A stretch of 14,226 nt of DNA from Clostridia bacterium. GTDB taxonomy: Bacteria; Bacillota_A; Clostridia; TANB77; CAG-508. Below the pieces are notes generated by a model. It ran no database searches, was not told the DNA's origin, and saw only the letters and a list, made by a program, of their open reading frames with translations. The stretch covers positions 1 to 14,226 of the forward strand of contig JAAWCC010000096.1 of the NCBI GenBank assembly GCA_022792975.1. The letters run 5' to 3'. Positions 8,179 to 14,226 of this stretch are shown one piece after another; position 1 is the stretch's first letter; each line of letters starts with the position of its first letter. The translations under genes and the position numbers were made by a program.

Positions 8179-9937
8179 ATGACAGCAATTGAAATTAGAA
8201 ATAAATTTTTAAACTATTTTAAGGCACATGGGCATAGTATAATACCAAGTGCACCATTAATACCAGAAAATGACCCATCAGTGTTGTTTACAACAGCAGG
8301 AATGCACCCACTAGTACCATACTTACTAGGAGAAAACCATCCAGCAGGAAAAAGACTTGCAGATTACCAAAAATGTCTAAGAACAGTAGATATTGATGAG
8401 GTAGGGGATAATAGGCATTTGACTTTTTTTGAGATGCTAGGAAATTGGTCACTTGGAGATTATTTCAAGGAGGAATCAATAAAATTTAGTATGGAATTTT
8501 TGACAAAGGAGCTTAATATTCCATTAGAAAAATTATCAGTAACTTGTTTTGCAGGAGATGAGGATGCACCAAAAGATGAAGAAACAGCAAAAATATGGGA
8601 AGCAAACGGAATGCCAAAAGAAAAAATATATTATTTTGGAAAAGATGATAATTGGTGGATAGCAGGAGAAACAGGGCCATGTGGACCAGATACAGAGATT
8701 TTCTATGATACAGGGAAGGAGCCTTGTTCACATGATTGTAATCCTTCTTGTGGATGCGGTAAATATGTTGAAATTTGGAACAATGTTTTTATGGAATACT
8801 ATAAAGATGAAAAAGGAAATTATACAAAATTAAAGAAGCAAAATGTAGATACAGGATTAGGCTTAGAAAGAATAAATATGTTACTTCAAGGAAAAGAAAC
8901 ACCATTTGACACAGAAATATTTAAACCAATGATGGATAAATTAGCAGAGTTTTCAAAAAAGGATAACATTGAAAGCAGAAGAATTATAGCAGAGCATTTA
9001 AGGTCTAGTATGATGGTCATTGCAGATGGAGGAAAGCCAAGTAACATTGATAGAGGATATATACTAAGAAGATTAATTAGAAGAATGATAAGACATTTAA
9101 ATAAGTTAGAAATTAGTCTGGATAGAATAGAAGAATTAGTAGATTTGAATATAAAAACATTAGGCGAAATGTACCCAGAACTTATAAAAAACAGAGACAA
9201 TATAGTAAACACAATAATAGAAGAAAAAGAAAAGTTTATCAAAACACTAGAAAATGGGGAGAAAGAGTTATTAAAGGAATTAAACAAATTAAAAGAAAAG
9301 GGAGAGGATACTTTATCAGCAGAGGAAGTATTTAGACTATATGAAACATATGGATTTCCACAGGAGGTTACAAAAGAGATATCAGAAGAAAACGGGTTCA
9401 AGATAGATTTGAGCAACTTCGATAAATTATTCAAGGAACATCAAGAAAAATCAAGATTAGGCTCAGAACAGAAATTCAAAGGAGGTTTAGCAGAGCAAAA
9501 CGAGCAAACAATTGCATATCACACAGCAACACATCTTTTGCATAAAGCTCTTCAGATAGTTTTAGGAGAGCACGCGACACAAAAAGGCTCAAATATAACA
9601 ACAGAAAGACTAAGATTTGATTTTGCACATCCTCGGAAAAGTAACAAAAGAGGAGCTAGAAGAAGTTGAAAAGATAGTAAACGAGCAAATTCAAAAAGAT
9701 TTAAAAGTAACCTGTGAGGAAATGAGCTATGATGAGGCAAAGGCATCTGGCGCAATAGGCTTGTTTGAAAATAAATATGGAGATAAAGTAAAAGTGTATA
9801 CAATAGGAGATTTCAGCAAGGAAATTTGTGGGGGGCCTCACGTTGAACATACATCACTACTTGGAACATTCAAAATAAAAAAAGAAGAAGCATCGTCAGC
9901 AGGAGTACGCCGTATAAAAGCAGTGCTTATAAAATAG
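8179..9937 (+). CDS. alaS: Alanyl-tRNA synthetase, short form, one +1 shift
   Basis: Charges tRNA-Ala. Class II catalytic core with [29 protein letters not shown] (motif 2 region), [15 protein letters not shown] and [11 protein letters not shown] (motif 3). An editing domain follows, with [11 protein letters not shown] (HxxxH) and the zinc motif CGGPH. The ORF breaks at CGG 9634-9636 between these two editing motifs; the +1 shift gives [20 protein letters not shown]. Joined length is 585 residues, well short of the usual 870 or so: the C-terminal dimerisation/C-Ala domain is absent, as in some short AlaRS forms. The zero-frame product would be 496 residues with the aminoacylation core but only half the editing site. 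TTAGGAGGG precedes the ATG. Confidence 0.94.
9634..9636 (+). other. CGG +1 frameshift site (alaS Gly486)
   Basis: Reads CAT CCT CGG AAA AGT. Skipping the C gives CCT GGA AAA GTA ACA AAA GAG, restoring the family segment FDFAHPGKVT. The zero frame ends after [11 protein letters not shown]. Confidence 0.92.
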
Positions 9938-9946
9938 GAGGGGAAT

Positions 9947-10293
<347 letters not shown>

Positions 10294-10299
10294 AAATCG

Positions 10300-10328
10300 T
10301 GTACAAAGCCCAAAAAATATGATATAAT
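10300..10328 (+). promoter_or_regulatory. Promoter for sortase-TSCPD unit
   Basis: TGTACA (10300-10305) and TATAAT (10323-10328) are 17 bases apart, and the -10 is extended (TGATATAAT). It starts just after hinT. Confidence 0.65.
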
Positions 10329-10367
10329 TAATTATATATGAATATTTTTTGGAAAGAAGGGATTTAT

Positions 10368-11037
10368 ATGTTCAATAGCAAATTTAATGGACTTTTAACC
10401 ATATTATTAATAATCGCAATAATCGGAATATTAGGACTTATCGGATATTTTGGATGGTCAGTATATAATAAATATTACATAGATTCAAATGCCAAGAATG
10501 TAGTTAATGCATTCGAGCAAGCTACACAAAATAATAAAAACGAAATGAAAAACGAAGCAGGAGAAAGAGTTGAAATAGGTGACGTTGCTGGCGGAAACTC
10601 AATATATGAAAATCAAACTCAAGGGCGGAGTAACAAAGTATGAAGGATACGAGGTATATGGTACAATATCAATTCCGAAAATAAAAATAGAATATCCTAT
10701 ATTGGAAAATGCCACACCTAGAGCAATAAAAATAGCTGTTGCATATAGTGCAGGAGTTGGAATAAATAGAGTAGGTAATACTGTAATTTCTGGGCATAAT
10801 TATAGAAACGGAATGTTTTTCTCTAACCTAAAGAAGCTAAGTAATGGTGATAAAATTTATATTACAGATCCTACTGGAACAAAGGTTACTTATGAAGTTT
10901 ATAATGTATTTGAAGCAACACCAACAGATGCTTCTTTCTATAATAGAGATACAACAGGACTTAGAGAAATTACTTTATCAACATGTACAAATGATGGTAA
11001 TATGAGAACTATCGTGCTTGCTAAAGAGGTTAAATAG
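10368..11037 (+). CDS. Sortase family transpeptidase, one +1 shift
   Basis: Membrane-anchored cysteine transpeptidase that attaches or joins surface proteins. An N-terminal transmembrane anchor (about residues 10-30, LLTILLIIAIIGILGLIGYF) and a linker precede the sortase barrel: GTISIPKIKIEYPIL, VISGHNYR with the catalytic His, TLSTC with the catalytic Cys and NMRTIV with the Arg. ATG 10368 is chosen because AGAAGGGA precedes it; ATG 10338 upstream has no ribosome site. CGG 10626-10628 lies in the linker, so the zero-frame product would be an anchor without a catalytic domain. Joined length 222 residues. Class is uncertain (D-like). TSCPD gene follows after 26 bases. Confidence 0.88.
10626..10628 (+). 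other. CGG +1 frameshift site (sortase Gly87)
   Basis: Reads CAA GGG CGG AGT AAC. Skipping the C gives GGG GGA GTA ACA AAG TAT GAA, leading into YEVYGTISIPKI. Confidence 0.87.
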
Positions 11038-11063
11038 TATTATTAGAAAGGATTGATTTTAAT

Positions 11064-11323
11064 ATGGAATATAAGTTTAGACCAAGAGGAGTTTGTTCAC
11101 AAGAAATGAGTATTGATATAGAGCGGAGATATTATTAAAAAAGTGAAAATTGTTGGACGGATGTGCTGGAAACACAGTAGGAGTTAGTAAGCTTGTGGAG
11201 GGTAGAACAATAGATGAGGTTATAAAACTTTTAAAAGGGATACCTTGCGGAGCTAGACCTACTTCTTGCCCAGACCAACTGGCAACAGCACTTGAACAGA
11301 TTAAGGCTGAACGTAAAGCATAA
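11064..11323 (+). CDS. TSCPD domain protein, two +1 shifts
   Basis: Small protein of the TSCPD family (related to a C-terminal domain of some ribonucleotide reductases; the free-standing form is of unknown function). It begins MEYKFRPRGVCSQEM, then has VGGCAGNTVGVSKLVEGRT and ends with IPCGARPTSCPDQLATAL, which carries the name-giving motif. Conserved cysteines suggest metal binding. Two CGGs within 35 bases split it; with both shifts the product is 85 residues, a normal length. Because of the two sites it would be missed by any standard gene finder. AGAAAGGA lies 11 bases before the ATG; probably co-transcribed with the sortase. Confidence 0.9.
11124..11126 (+). other. CGG +1 frameshift site (TSCPD Gly21)
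   Basis: Reads ATA GAG CGG AGA TAT TAT TAA. Skipping the C gives GAG GGA GAT ATT ATT AAA. Confidence 0.9.
11158..11160 (+). other. CGG +1 frameshift site (TSCPD Gly32)
   Basis: Reads GTT GGA CGG ATG TGC. Skipping the C gives GGA GGA TGT GCT GGA AAC, restoring the conserved VGGCAGN motif. Confidence 0.92.
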
Positions 11324-11379
11324 TAAAACTTAAAACGTGTATTATTATAATTTGTAAATAAAAAGAAAACTAATATAGT

Positions 11380-11453
11380 AAATAACAAAGGGATAATTAT
11401 CTATGAAGTAAACTCTAAAATGTTTATTTCATTATATTATCTCTTTATTATTT
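11380..11453. repeat. Long imperfect inverted repeat in gene-free stretch
   Basis: The stretch 11324-11596 has no gene I can support. It holds a hairpin: 11380-11413 pairs with 11422-11453 through an 18-bp outer arm (one mismatch, one G-U), a small internal loop and an 11-bp inner arm (one G-U), around the loop TCTAAAAT. It may end transcription from both sides, or be a mobile palindrome or structured RNA; no U-run follows directly. A smaller palindrome (ATATTTT ATG AAAATAT) lies at 11482-11498. Confidence 0.55.
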
Positions 11454-11596
11454 AAACAAAATATCATATTATAATAAATAGATATTTTATGAAAATATTT
11501 GTAAAAAAAAGTAAAAAAAAACACCCAAGTAAAATTATATATTAAACTATTTCCCTTATGTTAGATATATATTTTTATTCTATTAAAATTTTACAA

Positions 11597-11794
11597 TTAA
11601 CTAATTTTCTCAACCTGCTCTTTATCAGTCTCCTCTAAATTTTCTAGAGCAAATTCGATTAAAGTTATTGTAACTTTATTGAAAGAAAGATTTTTTAAAT
11701 TAGCTAAAGCTTGAACATTATCAACAAGATTTTCAGGCAAACGTAAAGTTTTACTAATTCCAATATGACCTTCTGGTATTTTTAACTTATTCAT
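11597..11794 (-). CDS. Small ribbon-helix-helix (Arc-like) protein
   Basis: 65 residues: MNKLKIPEGHIGISKTLRLPENL then VDNVQALANLKNLSFNKVTITLIEFALENLEE. The pattern of a short beta strand (KTLRLP) followed by two helices with an SFNK turn fits Arc/MetJ-type DNA-binding domains that dimerise on operator DNA. A C-terminal acidic tail follows. TTAGGAG lies 6 bases before the ATG. No partner toxin gene is adjacent, so an antitoxin role is not supported. An AT-rich palindrome lies just upstream (11816-11840) and could be its own operator. No CGG. Confidence 0.7.
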   Translation of the reverse strand: MNKLKIPEGHIGISKTLRLPENLVDNVQALANLKNLSFNKVTITLIEFALENLEETDKEQVEKIS

Positions 11795-11815
11795 ATTAAA
11801 CTCCTAAACAATAAT

Positions 11816-11840
11816 ATATTATGAAAATATTTTATAATAT
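11816..11840. promoter_or_regulatory. Palindrome upstream of the RHH gene
   Basis: ATATTA TG AAAATATTTT A TAATAT is nearly symmetric and lies 22 bases before the start codon. The core TTATGAAAATATTT also occurs downstream of the gene (11488-11500). It could be an autoregulatory operator, but in such AT-rich DNA chance palindromes are common. Confidence 0.3.
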
Positions 11841-11919
11841 ATATTATTATAAATAAGCACCTAATATATATTGCAAAAAGAATAAAAAAGTGCTAAGCAA
11901 AGTATAAAAATATAATAAA

Positions 11920-13519
11920 CTAAACCATCCTTTTTCTCAGCCTCTTTATGATTTTAACTAAATTAACAAAACCAAGCAAGAACAAGTAAACAGCAATAAA
12001 TAAACATATTTTTAACAGAACAAATCCTAAGTCATATTCTATATACTTATCTATTGCATCAAATAAAAATTTTGTTATGAATACAAGCAAAAATGGCACA
12101 GCTACATATGAAATAAAGTCAAATTTAAAATGTGTTGCCTTTTTTAATTGTATTAAACTGATTGTGAAATTTAATATTTCGCTTATAGCAATTATTGCTA
12201 TATAGCCATATATTCCAAAAACAGGTACTAATGTATATATTAAAAGAATAGTAGAAACTAAATCAAAAATATTGCAAAACATGACTCCGACTTGCTTATC
12301 TAAGCCCCTTAACATAGCATCAATTATTTTATCTAGATAAATTAGTATCACTAATGGACAAAGTAGTGCAAGAAAGTTTGATATTTCTAAATTATGATAT
12401 ACGAAATAACAAATTTCTTCTGTAAATGTTAAAAAGATACCTATTACACATACACTGAAAAAGGACGTAAAAGTAAAGATAAAGCTCGTAACTTGATTCA
12501 TTCTTTTAAAATCCTTTTTTAAATTGTACCTTGCAAACTCAGGGATTAAAAGACCTGCACAAGAGGTAATAATTATAGAAGGAAACATTAAAATAGGCAT
12601 AGTCATTCCATTAATAAGTCCATATTGAGAAAGGGCTTCATCGCAAGAAACAGAATACTTTTCAAGGCTAAAAGGAATAAGCAATTGCTTTAAAGTTGAA
12701 AGCCCAGAACGAATATACGAAGTAATAGCAACAGGTAAAGCAATTCTAAGAATTTTCTTTAGAGGTGTTTGAACCAAAGAGGTAGGATTTTTCTGAGAAG
12801 ATTTACTCCAAGAGCCATTTCTAATATCAATAATATATAAAACAAAAGTAACTATAAATTCAAACACACAAGAAACTGTACTAGCCAAAATCAAATAAGT
12901 ACAAACAGTACTCAAATTTGAACTCGGAAAAGCATATAAAAACACACAAGTAAGTGAAACTTGAACTATCATCGTTAAAATTTTACTAAAAGAAGTTTTA
13001 GAGACCCTTCTAACTCCAGTAAAATATCCACTAAGTGAAGTAATAACAGAAGTAAAAGGCATACTTATAGCCATTATATAAAGTGGAAAAGGAGTAACCT
13101 TTCCATGCAAAAGAACAGAAGAACAATAATTAGCAGATAAAAATAAAAGTCCCATTGCAATAAAGCCAAAAAACAAACTATATAATATACACTTCTTCAT
13201 TGCAACTCTTAAGCCTTTACCTCCATTGCCATCAAGCTCTTCAGAAGTGATTCTAGTTGCAGCAAGACTAATACCAGAGTTAGCAAAAGTAGTTGCAAAT
13301 GTAAAAATAGACATAATAAGCTCAAAAATCCCGAGCCCCCTCACTACCAAGCCTATTTGCAATATATATGTCAAAGAAAATACCAATAAGTCCCATGAAA
13401 AGAGAGGTAAAGCTTAAGATTATAGTATTAAATAAAAAACGTTTCAATCTACTCATGAAATAAGTATATGAAAGAAAAATAGGAGATATTACAGAAAAAG
13501 CAGTGAAGAACATAGACAA
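11920..13519 (-). CDS. SpoVB-like MATE/MOP flippase, one +1 shift
   Basis: Multi-pass membrane protein of the polysaccharide/lipid-linked sugar exporter superfamily (SpoVB/MurJ-like), likely moving a lipid-linked precursor across the membrane. About 12-14 hydrophobic segments. The N-terminal signature is IANRLGSEGAGIFELIMSIFTF and SGISLAATRITSEE, with CGG exactly at the glycine after SEGA. Joined product is about 532 residues from TTG 13519, which follows the upstream stop directly (TAG TTG) and has AAGGA 9 bases upstream. ATG 13513 and ATG 13456 (MSRLKRFL, the usual family start) are alternatives. It ends with a basic IIKRLRKRMV. Transcribed with the XRE gene. Confidence 0.87.
13331..13333 (-). 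other. CGG +1 frameshift site (flippase Gly63)
   Basis: Minus strand reads GGG GCT CGG GAT TTT TGA. Skipping the C gives GCT GGG ATT TTT GAG, restoring GSEGAGIFELIMS. This is the only CGGG case in the window. Confidence 0.92.
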
Positions 13520-13826
13520 CTAACTTATTCCTTTAAGCCTTTTAATGTAATGTATATGTCTTCTCAGCTCCTTTAAATCCTCCTCGCCGAGACCTCGTAT
13601 ATCTAAGGCTAGATTTCTACTAACAACTTTTTTTATTTTAGAAGCTCCGAGGATATAATCAGTAGAAACATCAAAGTATTGTGCAAGCTTTATAATATAT
13701 TCATCCTTTAAGGGAACTCGTCCGAGTTTCCAATTTACTAACACCAGCAACTTCTAGGCCTAATAAATCTGCAAGCACATCTTGATTTATATTTTTTTCA
13801 GCTCGTAAAGCTTTTATATTGTTCAA
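13520..13826 (-). CDS. XRE-family HTH transcriptional regulator, one +1 shift
   Basis: 101-residue regulator with an N-terminal Cro/C1-type HTH (residues 2-60): NIKALRAEKNINQDVLADLL, then VAGVSKLETGRVPLKDEYI and IKLAQYFDVSTDYILGASK. A charged helical tail (GEEDLKELRRHIHYIKRLKG) follows. The start is TTG with AAGGAGG 9 bases before it; without the shift and with ATG-only starts the DNA-binding helix would be missed. CGG 13724-13722 falls in the recognition-helix turn (KLETG). It reads CGA as Arg twice, showing CGA is a normal codon here. Divergent from the pilin-like gene; candidate binder of the two palindromes at 13913-13959. Confidence 0.9.
13722..13724 (-). other. CGG +1 frameshift site (XRE Gly35)
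   Basis: Minus strand reads GAA ACT CGG ACG. Skipping the C gives ACT GGA CGA GTT CCC, restoring the common HTH pattern SKxExGxxxP. Confidence 0.92.
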
Positions 13827-13849
13827 GAAAATCCGCCTCCTTCAAATAC

Positions 13850-13879
13850 ATTATAAAATAAAAAAACTATTAAAGTAAA
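13850..13879 (-). promoter_or_regulatory. Candidate promoter for XRE-flippase operon
   Basis: Minus strand TTTACT (13879-13874) and TATAAT (13855-13850) with an 18-base spacer. Transcription would start close to the ribosome site (13842-13836), leaving an unusually short leader. Confidence 0.4.
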
Positions 13880-13912
13880 CGTAATATCCTAAAAGGAAAA
13901 AATACAAATAAA

Positions 13913-13926
13913 TTATCTTGACAAGA
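13913..13926. promoter_or_regulatory. Operator-like palindrome, copy 1
   Basis: TTATCTTGACAAGA contains the perfect palindrome TCTTG-A-CAAGA and covers the -35 box of the pilin promoter. A near-identical copy starts 33 bases downstream. Confidence 0.6.
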
Positions 13927-13946
13927 AAAAACGACAATGTTATAAT
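13918..13946 (+). promoter_or_regulatory. Consensus sigma-A promoter for pilin-like gene
   Basis: TTGACA (13918-13923), a 17-base spacer and TATAAT (13941-13946), also with an extended -10 TG (13938-13939). A full consensus match in both boxes implies very strong activity unless repressed. Confidence 0.85.
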
Positions 13947-13959
13947 TATCTCGACAAGA
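13946..13959. promoter_or_regulatory. Operator-like palindrome, copy 2
   Basis: TTATCTCGACAAGA differs from copy 1 by one base and covers the expected transcription start. Copies 33 bases apart lie on about the same face of the helix, as expected for a cooperative repressor. Confidence 0.6.
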
Positions 13960-14159
13960 CAACCAAGCGTCTCTTTATGTTTGGAAAACAAAAAGCTTAA
14001 GTGGCATTTATTATAATCTAGCTTATTTTGGTTTTCTAACCATAAGGAGAGGAATTACAACAAATGATAATGTATTTTTAAAAAAAGTAAACTAAAAGTT
14101 AATAAAAACTATAGAAAACAGTTTTAAATATACAAAAAAGAAAAGGAGAGTCAAAACCA
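13960..14159 (+). other. Long 5' leader of the pilin-like gene
   Basis: About 200 bases between the promoter and the ATG with no gene. It contains a small hairpin (TGGTT TTCT AACCA, near 14029-14042) followed by AAGGAGAGG and a five-codon ORF (ATG 14064 to TAA 14081). I do not recognise a riboswitch class. It may be a regulated leader. Confidence 0.35.
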
Positions 14160-14226
14160 ATGAACAGAGTCAAAAACCAATCACCTAGCGAAGGGGGAAT
14201 CACCCTAATCGCTTTAATAGTCATGG
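14160..14226 (+). CDS. Prepilin-like protein, N-terminal fragment
   Basis: Only 22 codons are inside the window: MNRVKNQSPSEGGITLIALI and onward. A short polar leader ending in GG, then a hydrophobic ITLIALIVM, resembles the cleavage/methylation segment of type IV pilin-like proteins (compare KGITLIALVV in Clostridia), although the conserved Glu at position +5 is replaced. AAAAGGAGAG lies 9 bases upstream. The protein runs off the end. Driven by the consensus promoter with two palindromes. Confidence 0.6.
   Translation, partial: MNRVKNQSPSEGGITLIALIVM

Noticed and set aside
11597..11794. RHH protein as the antitoxin of a toxin-antitoxin pair
   Set aside because: No small toxin-like gene is adjacent on either side.
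14064..14081. Five-codon ORF (MIMYF) with its own ribosome-like site in the pilin leader
   Set aside because: Too short to support as a gene from sequence alone; noted as part of the leader.

Overview
This window comes from an AT-rich, spore-forming, anaerobic Clostridia-type Firmicute. Evidence for this is the strong Shine-Dalgarno sequences (AGGAGG), A/T-ending codons, pyruvate formate-lyase, a GerA/GerB/GerC germinant receptor operon, a BofA homologue, a SpoVB-like flippase and a short alanyl-tRNA synthetase. No tRNA, rRNA, CRISPR array or insertion sequence was seen.

The striking property is that 11 of the 16 protein genes are interrupted by apparent frameshifts that all have one form. 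At 20 of 20 sites the upstream reading frame arrives at the codon CGG. The homologous protein continues only if the C is skipped and the next triplet, GGN, is read as glycine (CGGN = one Gly, a +1 shift). The zero frame always hits a stop within about 19 codons. CGG is never seen as an in-frame arginine codon in these genes, while CGT, CGC, CGA and AGA are. CGG spanning two codons (xxC GGN) is common and is read normally. The signal therefore depends on the reading frame, which a sequencing artefact cannot know. I infer that CGG is unassigned in this organism (perhaps through loss of tRNA-Arg-CCG) and that CGGN is decoded as Gly by +1 frameshifting or a quadruplet-reading tRNA-Gly. Coding features below span the whole frameshifted gene, and each site is listed separately.

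Layout: (1) 1-1019, 5' part of pflB on the minus strand, divergent from (2) pth - rng - bofA on the plus strand (1160-3174). (3) A hairpin terminator at 3254-3283 separates these from a convergent minus-strand operon gerA-gerB-gerC-small membrane protein (7513 down to 3292), eight frameshift sites in total. (4) Divergent from gerA, dut - alaS - hinT run on the plus strand (7700-10293), followed by a sortase and a TSCPD-domain protein (10368-11323) behind their own promoter. (5) 11324-11596 has no gene but holds a long imperfect hairpin. (6) Minus strand: a small ribbon-helix-helix protein (11794-11597), and an XRE regulator followed directly by a SpoVB-like flippase (13826 down to 11920). (7) 13827-14159 holds divergent promoters. 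One is a consensus sigma-A promoter bracketed by two copies of a palindrome (TCTTGACAAGA type), driving a long leader and the start of a prepilin-like protein cut off by the window edge.

The genes are mostly unrelated housekeeping and sporulation functions. What links them is that their products (peptidyl-tRNA hydrolase, RNase G, the editing half of AlaRS, the whole germinant receptor) depend on CGG being passed by a +1 shift.
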